A stretch of 64,000 bases of DNA from Bacteroidales bacterium (GTDB taxonomy: Bacteria > Bacteroidota > Bacteroidia > Bacteroidales > Muribaculaceae), in the NCBI GenBank assembly GCA_014800795.1, contig JAAVFL010000008.1:19542-83541 (forward strand), read 5' to 3'. Positions 38,833 to 47,822 of this stretch are shown one piece after another; the stretch's first letter is position 1, and the number at the start of each line of letters is the position of its first letter. The notes below the pieces were generated by a model that ran no database searches, was not told the DNA's origin, and saw nothing but the letters and a program-made list of their open reading frames with translations. The position numbers and the translations under genes are program-made.

Positions 38833-41289
38833 GTGTTACTCTCAGAAATAAGCGCCCTCCTCTCCGACATACCCCTACCACGTGATCTGAACTTTCCTCA
38901 GAGGGAAATAGATATATTGCTTACCGACAGCAGGTCGCTTATCGATCCTGATCACAGCCTCTTTTTTGCCCTGCGGACGAACAGGGCCGACGGACATTCG
39001 TATGTAGGCGAACTGTACGACCGCGGCGTAAGAGCCTTTGTCGTAGACACGGATCTCAGGTTCGAGGAACGGTTTCCGGAAGCAGATTTCATCACAGTGA
39101 CCTCCGTATCATCGGCACTGATGACAGTCGCGGCAGCCAACAGGCGGGCCAACACGATGCCGGTGATCTCCATTACCGGCTCACGCGGGAAGACACTTGT
39201 AAAAGAATGGCTATACCTTCTGTTGCGCGACGATTACCGTGTGGCCCGTTCGCCGCGCAGCTATAATTCCTCGATAGGGGTGCCTCTGTCGCTGTGGCAA
39301 CTCAACCCCGAGGCCAATCTTGCCATAATAGAAGCCGGAATATCGGCCGAAGGTGAAATGCATGCGCTCGAACGGATGATCTCTCCTGATATAGTGGTGC
39401 TTACATCCATTTCATCCGACCATAGCGATGGATTCGTTTCCATAAACAGCAAGATTGAGGAGAAGCTGTCGCTGGCCGCCCATGCCTCCACTCTGGTATA
39501 TCCCGGCGACGACGCGGCAGTGGTTCAGGCGATTGCCGCCATGCAGCGGCGCGGAGCGCTTCCGGCTTCGCTCTACAAAGTTGATTCCTCCGGTTTCCTT
39601 CCGGAAATCAGCGCTGAAAGGTTCGCCCAGTTCAACCATGCGTGGGAGCGTCGCAATGCCGCCACATGCTTGGCTGTTATGGTGGCTATGGGAATCGATA
39701 CGGATGTAGCTCTTGAGCGTATCAGCCGTCTGCGTCCGATGGGAACACGCCTGAGGGTAGTCGATGGGGTGAACCATAATCTGCTGATATCGGATGATTA
39801 TCTGTGCGACCTGCATTCGCTCGCTCCGGCACTCGATTTCATGGCGCGCCGTGCCACCGCCGATCATACAACTACACTTGTAGTCTCGGACCTCGACCAT
39901 GAGGCTGCCACTGCCACCGAGACCTACGCCGAACTCGGACGTCTGTGCGACTTGCGTAAGATTACCTCCATAATAGGGATCGGAGCGGAAATAAGTTCGC
40001 ATAAAGTACGCGAATGCAAACGCGACCGTTACTTCAATGACATGGATGCGGCTCTGGCAGCATTGTCGACAACCGATTTCGATCATCAGCTTATACTGTT
40101 CAAAGGCGCTCCTGACAATCCCCTTGACCGACTTAGCCGCATGCTTGAGGCGCGTACCCACGAAACAGTGCTTGAAGTGAACCTCGACGCGCTCGTAAGC
40201 AATTATAATTTTTACCGTTCCCGCCTCCGCCGCTCCACCGGCATCGTTGCGATGGTGAAGGCTTCGGGCTACGGAGCAGGCTCCTACGAACTTGCCAAGA
40301 CGCTTCAGAGCGCCGGCGCCGCATATCTGGCGGTTGCCGTACTTGATGAAGGTATCGATCTGCGCCGTGCCGGCATAACCATGCCTATAATGGTGTTGAA
40401 TCCGAAGGTACTCAATTACCGTCAGCTGTTCAGCAACCGTCTGGAACCGGAGATTTTCAGCTTCGATATTCTTGAAGAGATCATAGAACAGGCGCGTCGG
40501 CTCGGGGTAAGGGATTATCCGGTTCATCTGAAACTTGATACCGGTATGCATCGCCTCGGTTTTCTTGAGGAGGATCTGCCGCGAGTGATATCGCTGATAC
40601 ACAGTCAGGACTGCATCAGGGTGTCGTCTGTGTTTTCTCATCTCGCCACAGCCGACTGCCCCGATATGAACGACTATACCGAAGGGCAGTTATCCCTGTT
40701 CGACCGTCTGTCGTCCATGATAGTGGATGCCTTCCCCGAGTGGAATGTGAAGCGCCACATCCTGAATACGGCAGGAATAATCCGCTATCCGGAATATCAA
40801 TACGATATGGTTCGCCTTGGAATCGGGCTGTATGGGGTGCCTACACTGCGCGACGGCTCGGAAGCGCAGTTACGTCAGGTATCGACACTAAGCACAGTGA
40901 TTATAGCCGTCAAGGAATGGGAGGCCGGTACAACGATCGGTTACGGTCGCCGTGGAATTCTTACCCGCCGCAGCCGCATCGCCACTATTCCAATAGGCTA
41001 TGCCGACGGTATAAATCGCCGCATGGGTTGCGGCGCGGTATCTTTTCTGGTGAACGGCCATCCCTGTCCGACGGTAGGGAATATCTGTATGGATATCTGT
41101 ATGATCGACATTACCGACGCCCCCGCTGCCGATGGAACTCCTGGTGGAGAAGCGGCGGTAGGTGATACTGTCGTGGTTTTCTCTCCCGATAATCCCGTAA
41201 CACCGATGGCCGATACCCTCGGTACAATTCCATATGAAATTCTCACCTCAATAAGTCCGCGCGTGCGGCGCATATACTACACTGAATGA
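38833..41289 (+). CDS. Bifunctional MurF ligase / alanine racemase
   Basis: This fusion makes D-alanine and adds D-Ala-D-Ala to the peptidoglycan precursor. Residues 1-440 are MurF-like, with ISITGSRGKTLVKEWL (ATP loop, about 112-127), NSSIGVPLSLW and VLTSISSDHSDGF. Residues 440-818 are alanine racemase: LEVNLDALVSNYNFYR, the PLP lysine in VAMVKASGYGAGSYE (about 475), HLKLDTGMHRLGF, VRLGIGLYGV and TIGYGRRG with the catalytic tyrosine. The fusion is standard in Bacteroidota. The start is a GTG at 38833 with no clear ribosome-binding site. A terminator-like hairpin lies about 55 bp after the stop. Confidence 0.93.
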   Translation: MLLSEISALLSDIPLPRDLNFPQREIDILLTDSRSLIDPDHSLFFALRTNRADGHSYVGELYDRGVRAFVVDTDLRFEERFPEADFITVTSVSSALMTVAAANRRANTMPVISITGSRGKTLVKEWLYLLLRDDYRVARSPRSYNSSIGVPLSLWQLNPEANLAIIEAGISAEGEMHALERMISPDIVVLTSISSDHSDGFVSINSKIEEKLSLAAHASTLVYPGDDAAVVQAIAAMQRRGALPASLYKVDSSGFLPEISAERFAQFNHAWERRNAATCLAVMVAMGIDTDVALERISRLRPMGTRLRVVDGVNHNLLISDDYLCDLHSLAPALDFMARRATADHTTTLVVSDLDHEAATATETYAELGRLCDLRKITSIIGIGAEISSHKVRECKRDRYFNDMDAALAALSTTDFDHQLILFKGAPDNPLDRLSRMLEARTHETVLEVNLDALVSNYNFYRSRLRRSTGIVAMVKASGYGAGSYELAKTLQSAGAAYLAVAVLDEGIDLRRAGITMPIMVLNPKVLNYRQLFSNRLEPEIFSFDILEEIIEQARRLGVRDYPVHLKLDTGMHRLGFLEEDLPRVISLIHSQDCIRVSSVFSHLATADCPDMNDYTEGQLSLFDRLSSMIVDAFPEWNVKRHILNTAGIIRYPEYQYDMVRLGIGLYGVPTLRDGSEAQLRQVSTLSTVIIAVKEWEAGTTIGYGRRGILTRRSRIATIPIGYADGINRRMGCGAVSFLVNGHPCPTVGNICMDICMIDITDAPAADGTPGGEAAVGDTVVVFSPDNPVTPMADTLGTIPYEILTSISPRVRRIYYTE

Positions 41290-41313
41290 TTTTTTTGAAA
41301 AATTCGGGATATT

Positions 41314-41344
41314 TTTGGTAATTAGAAAAATTTAGCTAAATTTG
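41314..41344 (+). promoter_or_regulatory. Promoter of the 916-residue protein gene
   Basis: TTTG at 41314-41317, 19 bp, then TAAATTTG at 41337-41344: a full promoter match. Its last base is also the first base of a terminator-like hairpin. Predicted leader is about 157 bases. Confidence 0.6.
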
Positions 41345-41372
41345 CCGCGGTATCTTATGCCGCGGCTTTTTT
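41344..41372 (+). terminator. Terminator-like hairpin after murF-alr
   Basis: A 7-bp GC-only stem (41344-41350 with 41360-41366), a 9-base loop and six Ts. It can end murF-alr transcription, but because it begins at the promoter's -7 box it might also affect early transcripts of the next gene. Confidence 0.7.
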
Positions 41373-41507
41373 GTTGCCGCTGTAGTTACGACAGAGTTTC
41401 ATAACCGAAAGCTATTCTTTCCACGACACGAAACCGGTTGCTGAAATGCAATTTAAATTACAAGCCTACATATACCGAATTTTACCATAAATCTAACCTA
41501 ATTTTCA

Positions 41508-44258
41508 ATGAAACAAAGAGACCTCATTCTTGGGTTAGGCATATTGAGTGCCTTTACTCTTTCAGCAGCCTCACCTTACAAAGGCAGTGTTCCCCCTACA
41601 GAGGGTAGCGGCGATTTTTTTATCTATCAGGTAGAGACCGGACGTTGGATTCAGGACAACCACATCATCGGCGGTACTGAGACCTACATAGCCGTAGGCG
41701 ATAAGACCGGTATTGACTTTAATATCTTTACCGTGGAAGGCGGATGGCAGTTAGATCCGAAACATGGAAATAATAAATCGCTCAACGGTGACAACTGGGA
41801 GATGGGCAGCGACCGTAAAGCTACCATCTGGGGATTTGAACCGGTTGATGTTGATGGGGTAGAGAACGCTTACCGTATTATGATGATAGAGAAGGCCGGA
41901 TGTGATCCTTATGAACTCGGTCTGAACGAAAACGGCTCTCTTGGCAAGAATACCGAGAGAAACACCTGGCAGCTCGTAAGCCGCGAGGACCGTATCGCCC
42001 ACATGGTTGAGACAGCAACTGCCGGGGAACCTGCGGATGCGACATGGCTTATCCCCGGTCAGCACTTCGATTCACGTGACGAGCGTGCGGATCTCTGGAC
42101 CCTCTCGCATGCCGACGACGGATCAGGTATCGGACACAACGGCGTGCAGCGTAACAAAGTCCGCGAGGCATGGAACAACGCCCGCTCCTATTATCATAAG
42201 ATAACACTTACCGATATACCTAACGGAACATATCGTTTCCGTGTTCAGGGCTATTTCCGTGAAAACTGGGATGACCAGAACTCATGGATGCGCTACAATG
42301 CAGGTATGGCTCCCCAGCGTGCAAACTACTTCGCGGGAGCGGCCCAGCATCCGCTGATGAATATCGCCGATGAGCATCTTAAGGAAAAGACTACCGATCA
42401 GCAGACAGAGCAGATTGCACGGCTCGACGGTGAGTTTATTCCCAACAGTATGCAGGCAGCTTCCGATCTTTTCGTGAAGTACGGAAAATTCTACAACCCG
42501 TGGATCGAGACTGTAGTTACCGACGGCACACTCACCGTAGGTGTCGACAAACTTGAAGGCACCGACCGTGACTGGCTCATCTACGATAACTTCGAACTTG
42601 AATATCTTGGCGAAAGCACCGACTTCGACTATACCGAAGCTGTGGAGGATCTGAACCAGCTTATGCTCACTACAGAAGCGCTCCCCGCCAACTATGAGCC
42701 CCTTAACGAGGCGAAGGCTCAGGCTGTGGAAGCTCAGAAGGGCAATGATGGTGAGGCAATGCGTGCCGCTCATTTCGCTATATTCGATGCAGTGAAAGGA
42801 TATGTGATCGCCAACGCTCAGATTTTCCGTGATCTGGCAACTCTCGCGGAAGAGGAGGGTATCGATACAGCCTCATATATTGAAGCGTTTGAAAACGCGG
42901 CTCCCGGCGGACTTGGTGGTCCGACTACAGACCTCCGGTATGCACGCCGTCGCGCGGCTGCCGACAAGCAGGAAGATGTGTTTGAAGGACAGGTTCCCGC
43001 GGCAGGCGACTTCTATCTCTATAACGTAGGCCAGAAGCAGTTCCTTTCCGGCGGATCCGACTGGGGCGCACATGCGGCTCTCGGTTTCCCCGGCATCGAA
43101 GTAACCCTTGAGCCCGACAATGTCGAGGAACTCACCTTCTGGATCAACTCACATCTCAATAATGGAGGTGAGAATGAGTATATGAACTACCGCGGCTATA
43201 TGGACTGCGCCAAACCTGACGGTTCATGGAAGTTCGTGAAAGTAGAAGGTAAGACAGGTGTTTACAACATCGTTCAGAACGATTATCCCGATGTTCATGT
43301 GGCATGGAATCCCAATGCGACTGTTAATGATGGCCAGGGTGATGAAACTACCGTAGGCACAGAATGCCGCGATCTCAACGCCGACGACCTCAACGCCCAG
43401 TGGAAGCTTGTCACCAAGGCTGAGCGTCTTGCTCTGATGAAAGATGCATCGGTCGACAATCCTGTAGATGTTACATTCCTGATCAAGAGTCCCGGTTTCA
43501 ACCAGCGTGAAAAGGCCAACGAGGTTTGGGCTTTCGACTGCGAAGGTGGTAACAATGTTATTCAGGATTACGGAAGCAACCGCAACGATTTCTCTATAGA
43601 ATCATGGAACTCAAGCCGTGCAGATATCTCGCAGGCTCTTGAAGGTCTACCTGAAGGACACTATATGGTTCAGGTTCAGGGCTACTACCGCAACGGCGGT
43701 CACTATGTTCAGCCTGAAAAAGAACTCAAATCATACATGTTCCTTTATGCTGATGAAAGCGAGGTTGATGAAAATGGAGATGTACAGACTTATGCCGGGG
43801 AGGAAGATGACGTGGAAATCGTAAATCCGGAATATATGGAAATCGAACTTCCTAATATCACCGCTGGTGCGAACATGGCTCCCGGCGAAGGTAAAGTTGC
43901 CGTATATCCCGACGGAAGTGAGTTCACTACTCCCGATGATGTATACACCGCATCGAAATACTTCAAGCTCGGTCTGTATAAGACTGCTCTTGAAATTCAC
44001 AAGGCTTCCGACAACAGCAAACTTACTATCGGTGTGAAGAAGTACGGCGATAGCCGTGAGGTTGAGAACGACTGGAGTGTATTCGATAACTTCCGTCTCT
44101 CATTCCTGGGCAACACCAAAACCGGTGTTGAAGGTGTGGCAGCCGAGGCTGCAGCCGCAGTTTCCGGTAGCATCTATAACCTGCAGGGTGTTGAGGTCAA
44201 TAACCCCACCGCTCCCGGCATCTACATCCGCGACGGAAAGAAATTCGTTGTAAAATAA
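41508..44258 (+). CDS. Secreted protein with internal duplication and sorting-like tail
   Basis: I do not recognise the family. After a signal peptide (to about residue 20) the 916-residue protein consists of two similar halves. Each starts with a lectin-like segment (FFIYQVETGRWIQDNH; FYLYNVGQKQFLSGGSDWG), then a WQLVSREDRIAHM or WKLVTKAERLALM hinge, then a beta-sandwich with LTDIPNGTYRFRVQGYFR or LEGLPEGHYMVQVQGYYR and a WLIYDNFELEYLG or WSVFDNFRLSFLG end. The first half is followed by a helical spacer (about 375-470). It ends SIYNLQGVEVNN to GIYIRDGKKFVVK, a tail like those sorted by type IX secretion. Probably a surface carbohydrate-binding protein (inference). Confidence 0.75.
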   Translation: MKQRDLILGLGILSAFTLSAASPYKGSVPPTEGSGDFFIYQVETGRWIQDNHIIGGTETYIAVGDKTGIDFNIFTVEGGWQLDPKHGNNKSLNGDNWEMGSDRKATIWGFEPVDVDGVENAYRIMMIEKAGCDPYELGLNENGSLGKNTERNTWQLVSREDRIAHMVETATAGEPADATWLIPGQHFDSRDERADLWTLSHADDGSGIGHNGVQRNKVREAWNNARSYYHKITLTDIPNGTYRFRVQGYFRENWDDQNSWMRYNAGMAPQRANYFAGAAQHPLMNIADEHLKEKTTDQQTEQIARLDGEFIPNSMQAASDLFVKYGKFYNPWIETVVTDGTLTVGVDKLEGTDRDWLIYDNFELEYLGESTDFDYTEAVEDLNQLMLTTEALPANYEPLNEAKAQAVEAQKGNDGEAMRAAHFAIFDAVKGYVIANAQIFRDLATLAEEEGIDTASYIEAFENAAPGGLGGPTTDLRYARRRAAADKQEDVFEGQVPAAGDFYLYNVGQKQFLSGGSDWGAHAALGFPGIEVTLEPDNVEELTFWINSHLNNGGENEYMNYRGYMDCAKPDGSWKFVKVEGKTGVYNIVQNDYPDVHVAWNPNATVNDGQGDETTVGTECRDLNADDLNAQWKLVTKAERLALMKDASVDNPVDVTFLIKSPGFNQREKANEVWAFDCEGGNNVIQDYGSNRNDFSIESWNSSRADISQALEGLPEGHYMVQVQGYYRNGGHYVQPEKELKSYMFLYADESEVDENGDVQTYAGEEDDVEIVNPEYMEIELPNITAGANMAPGEGKVAVYPDGSEFTTPDDVYTASKYFKLGLYKTALEIHKASDNSKLTIGVKKYGDSREVENDWSVFDNFRLSFLGNTKTGVEGVAAEAAAAVSGSIYNLQGVEVNNPTAPGIYIRDGKKFVVK

Positions 44259-44385
44259 TCCGGCGTATCAGCTGACTGATTCTATGATACTTTAAAAGGA
44301 GGGTGCGTCATAACGGCTCATCTGGGTCGTCGCTATCGACATTCGGCTTTTACCACCTGAACCGCTCTGACAGCACCCTCGCCAT

Positions 44386-44440
44386 CCCGATACTGAAGAG
44401 GCTGAGTCAATCGTTTTGACTCAGCCTCTTCAGTATCGGG
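44386..44440. repeat. 25-bp perfect inverted repeat, 5-base loop
   Basis: Arms 44386-44410 and 44416-44440 are exactly complementary. No T run follows on either side, so it is not a standard terminator. It lies between the 916-codon gene and the convergent DUF805 gene, a 378-bp stretch with no gene. Confidence 0.85.
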
Positions 44441-44442
44441 GC

Positions 44443-44478
44443 GGAGATATGAGGGATAATGGAGATATGAGGGATAAT
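44443..44478. repeat. Tandem 18-bp duplication
   Basis: GGAGATATGAGGGATAAT at 44443-44460 is repeated exactly at 44461-44478, directly beside the 25-bp hairpin. No feature is seen in 44479-44564. Confidence 0.9.
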
Positions 44479-44564
44479 ACAGTAATATAAGGGGTATGGT
44501 TGATACATCTCATCTGCTACCGATATCATAGTTGATGGAAAGCATGGGCACAGGGGTATATAAT

Positions 44565-44611
44565 AAGCGCAGGCCTCTCCGATACTACGGGCATAAGGTC
44601 TGCGCTTTTTT
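44565..44611 (+). terminator. Rho-independent terminator
   Basis: AGCGCAGGCC (44566-44575) pairs with GGTCTGCGCT (44597-44606) with one G-U pair, and six Ts follow. It may end the transcript of the 916-codon gene about 300 bp upstream or an unseen short RNA between. Confidence 0.65.
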
Positions 44612-44636
44612 ATGATTGTTTATGTTATCCCTGATA

Positions 44637-45074
44637 TCAGGCAACCGGTTCGCCGAAGCGGTTGGGCACGGGCTCGCCCTTGCGGCAGCACCATACGATC
44701 CAGATAATAGTACCTACCAGAGGAATGAGGTTGATGAAATACCATCCTCCGCCTTTCCCTATGTCGTGCATACGGCGCCATGCTACGGCCAGAGTGGGCA
44801 CAATGAGCGCCAGAGAAACCAGATAGTTAAGTCCCATAATGATGTAGGTCAGTAATTCAATTTTAGCAAAAATGGTTAAGAGGGTTGTGAAAACTGCCGC
44901 CACAACGAACTGGAAGAGGAAGAACCACCAGTATTCCGCGCGACCGGCGCGTCCGCTGAAAGTAGCGTAGTTGTTCAGACATTTTTTAACAGCATCGCCG
45001 AATCCCATGTAGCTGTAGGGCTGTTGACCGCCGTTATACGCGGGCATTCCCTGTGGAGTGTTGTAGTTGTCCAT
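44637..45074 (-). CDS. DUF805 small membrane protein
   Basis: The 145-residue protein has a polar N-terminus (MDNYNTPQGMPAYNGGQQPY), then the DUF805 pattern: FSGRAGRAEYWWFFLFQFVV (about 42), several membrane helices, a WRRMHDIGKGGGWYFINLIP segment (about 98) and a C-terminal KGEPVPNRFGEP. These inner-membrane proteins are common and of unknown function. A -7 box lies 32 bases upstream. Confidence 0.88.
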   Translation of the reverse strand: MDNYNTPQGMPAYNGGQQPYSYMGFGDAVKKCLNNYATFSGRAGRAEYWWFFLFQFVVAAVFTTLLTIFAKIELLTYIIMGLNYLVSLALIVPTLAVAWRRMHDIGKGGGWYFINLIPLVGTIIWIVWCCRKGEPVPNRFGEPVA

Positions 45075-45106
45075 TGTCTTATATTTTTAATGTTGGATAT
45101 ATGGCG

Positions 45107-45114
45107 CAAAGATA
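45107..45114 (-). promoter_or_regulatory. -7 box of the DUF805 gene
   Basis: TATCTTTG on the minus strand, 32 bases before the DUF805 ATG. No -33 element recognised. Confidence 0.5.
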
Positions 45115-45286
45115 ACAAAATGGCTACAATTATGTGCATGGCGGGGATAAAAATTGCAGGGATGCCGCTTGAATTTTATTTCAGGGATATTCCGGAATTT
45201 TCTGAACCTCAATCGGAGTGTGGTTGTTTTTATTTACAGAGGCATTCACCGGATGCCGGATATAACTGTTTATTTTGAAAAGAGAG

Positions 45287-47653
45287 ATGAGGATAACTGG
45301 TATCAGATGTGCTGCGGTGGCAGTGATCACTTTGATATGTGGAGTTTGTACTGCGATGGCGCAGGTAGCGGAGGGGAGTGCCGCTATGCCGCCCGAACCT
45401 GAGTCGGGGCGGCCGCAGTCGGTAGGTCTGGTGTTGAGTGGCGGTGGTGCCAAGGGAATAGCGCATATCGGTGTCATTCAGGCTCTTGAAGATCATAATA
45501 TACCTATCGATTATGTGGCGGGAACCTCTATGGGAGCCATAGTCGGCGGCCTTTATGCAGCTGGTTATACTCCTGATGAAATGATGGAGATGATTCTGTC
45601 GCCGGGGTTCACGATGTGGTCTACAGGACAGATAGATCCCAATCTGACATATTACTATCTGCGTCAGCCCCAGACACCGGCTTTCGGCCATCTGAGTGTG
45701 AACATTAACAAAGGCGATAAGCTCGCCGGAGCAAATTCAACGCCGCAGAGTCTTATTTCCCCCCTTCCGATGAATTTCGCTTTCATGGATCTGTTCGCAG
45801 CATATACGGCTCAGTGTGGGGGAGACTTCGATAAACTTTTCGTGCCTTTCCGGTGTGTGACCTCTGATGTTGTCCATAAGCATAAGATAGTGTGCCGTTC
45901 CGGTCCGCTGTCGGATGCTATACGTGCCTCTATGAGTTTCCCGGCGGTATTCATGCCCATAAAGATGAATGGCGTATATGTTTACGATGGCGGTATCTAC
46001 GATAATTTTCCTGTCGATGTGATGCGTCAGGATTTTGCACCGTCGATTATGATCGGGGTTGATGTACATTCCGAGGAGGGAGGCTCGTCGAACGGTATCG
46101 TGGCTCAGCTGGAAGATATGATAATACAGAATAACGATTATACGCTGCCGGCCGATGAGGGTATTAGGATACATGTGGATGTCAGCCGCTTCTCGCTTCT
46201 TGATTTCGGAAAAGCGAAAGAGATATATGACGCAGGCTACAAGCGCGGGATGGAGTTTATGGATTCGATAGAGAGCCGGGTCACATCGCGTATTCCGGCC
46301 GAAACACGCCGTATGCGTCGCGAAGTGTTCAAATCTGGCTCCCCATATGTCCGCTTCGACAAAGTGAATGCCACCGGAGGAACTCCTTCGCAGAACGATT
46401 ATCTTGAACACCTGTTTAAAAGTCAGCGGACCGATACGTTCGGTATCGCTCAGGCACGTCTGGCATATTACCGTGCCCTCAGCCCGGGGAAAATACGCAA
46501 TCTGATTCCCCACGCTGTCTACAACGATTCCACCGGGCTCTTTACTCTCGATCTCGATGCTTCGATAAAAGATAATTTCACCATCGGTGGCGGAGGATTC
46601 CTCACTTCATCGATCAATTCCATGATTTTTGCATCGGCTGAGTATTCGAGCCTTTCATTCAGTTCATGGAACACGCGATTGATGGGGTGGATCGGTCAGA
46701 GTTATATGGCTGCGCAATTCGACGGGAAGCTATACCTCTCAAATACCCGGCCGTCGGCCCTTGAGTTGCAGGCGGTTTACGGGCGTCAGCGTTATTATGA
46801 GAACGACAAGCTGTTCTATCAGGACAATTCCCCCGCTTTTATAAGCAAATATGAAGGATTTGCCAGATTAAACTACAGCTGGGCTGTAGGTCGACGGGGT
46901 AAGGCTCTTGTAGGAGTGGGTGGCGGACAGGCGCGCAACAAGTTTTACTCCAATGACCGCGCCGACTTTATGGCTTCCGGAAAGGAGGAAACGAAGATGA
47001 ATCTGGGTGAGGCGGTTGGTCGGTTCGAATTCAATACTCTCGACAACAACAGTTATCCCGTATCGGGTACGTTACTCAATGTATCGGCTATCCAGACCCT
47101 CGGGCGCTATAATCATTTCAGCGCCGGCATTGACGGGGGACGGGCTCACTACAGCCGACGCATGCACTGGTTCCAGGCCGAGGCGAAAGGGGGCAGCTAT
47201 ATACCCGTGTCACGTCATTTCTCGATGGGACTCATGTGGGATGTGCTGGTGTCGAACCGCCGCTTGCTCAACACATATTACGCGTCTGTCGTAAACGCAC
47301 CCTCCTTCACGCCTACTCCGGCCATGGAGGATGTTTTCAACAAGGCATTCCATGCCAACTCGTTTGCGGCCGCCGGAATAGTGCCTATCTGGCGTCCGTT
47401 TCAACGCGCTCAGGTGCGCCTCACGGCGACAGCCTTCGTACCGTTCCGCAAGTTACTTCAGGATGGTGAAACGGGGGTGCGCTACGGACGTTGGTTCTCC
47501 AACGCCGAAGTCGCAGCCGAGCTTGATCTCGTTTACAACCTCCCCTTTGCCTCCGTATGCGCCTACGGTAACTATCTGTCCTATCCCTCGGGCAATTGGA
47601 ATTTCGGCATATCCTTCGGTCTTTACTTCACCGCCAGCTCTTTCCTCCGCTGA
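45287..47653 (+). CDS. Patatin-like phospholipase with BamA-like barrel
   Basis: From the ATG at 45287 (788 residues): signal peptide MRITGIRCAAVAVITLICGV, then a patatin domain with oxyanion loop SGGGAKGIAHIG (about 50), nucleophile Ser in AGTSMGAIVGG (about 80) and Asp in DGGIYDNFP (about 230). A POTRA-like linker (about 335-400) and a C-terminal outer-membrane beta-barrel (about 440-788, GGGGFLTSSINSM to FGLYFTASSFLR) follow. This matches the PlpD/FplA class of type V autotransporter-like lipases. An in-frame TTG four codons upstream exists, but the ATG gives a better signal peptide. Lipid substrate unknown. Confidence 0.9.
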   Translation: MRITGIRCAAVAVITLICGVCTAMAQVAEGSAAMPPEPESGRPQSVGLVLSGGGAKGIAHIGVIQALEDHNIPIDYVAGTSMGAIVGGLYAAGYTPDEMMEMILSPGFTMWSTGQIDPNLTYYYLRQPQTPAFGHLSVNINKGDKLAGANSTPQSLISPLPMNFAFMDLFAAYTAQCGGDFDKLFVPFRCVTSDVVHKHKIVCRSGPLSDAIRASMSFPAVFMPIKMNGVYVYDGGIYDNFPVDVMRQDFAPSIMIGVDVHSEEGGSSNGIVAQLEDMIIQNNDYTLPADEGIRIHVDVSRFSLLDFGKAKEIYDAGYKRGMEFMDSIESRVTSRIPAETRRMRREVFKSGSPYVRFDKVNATGGTPSQNDYLEHLFKSQRTDTFGIAQARLAYYRALSPGKIRNLIPHAVYNDSTGLFTLDLDASIKDNFTIGGGGFLTSSINSMIFASAEYSSLSFSSWNTRLMGWIGQSYMAAQFDGKLYLSNTRPSALELQAVYGRQRYYENDKLFYQDNSPAFISKYEGFARLNYSWAVGRRGKALVGVGGGQARNKFYSNDRADFMASGKEETKMNLGEAVGRFEFNTLDNNSYPVSGTLLNVSAIQTLGRYNHFSAGIDGGRAHYSRRMHWFQAEAKGGSYIPVSRHFSMGLMWDVLVSNRRLLNTYYASVVNAPSFTPTPAMEDVFNKAFHANSFAAAGIVPIWRPFQRAQVRLTATAFVPFRKLLQDGETGVRYGRWFSNAEVAAELDLVYNLPFASVCAYGNYLSYPSGNWNFGISFGLYFTASSFLR

Positions 47654-47718
47654 TACCCGCTATACGTCGGGAAGAAATGAAATTTTGGTTAAAAATGCAA
47701 AATACGGAAATATTTCTG

Positions 47719-47726
47719 TATATTTG
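47719..47726 (+). promoter_or_regulatory. -7 box of mdh
   Basis: TATATTTG, about 97 bases before the mdh ATG. No properly spaced -33 TTTG. Confidence 0.5.
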
Positions 47727-47822
47727 CATTGTTGAAAGATGACAGCGGCGAGCAATCCGCATCCACCGCCGTGAACCACGAATAAACAACCAAATATTAT
47801 AACAGTAAAAAGCACTGAAACT

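Noticed and set aside
39412-40641. 409-codon minus-strand frame opposite murF-alr
   Set aside because: It lies entirely inside a gene with clear MurF and racemase motifs; composition is that of a shadow frame.
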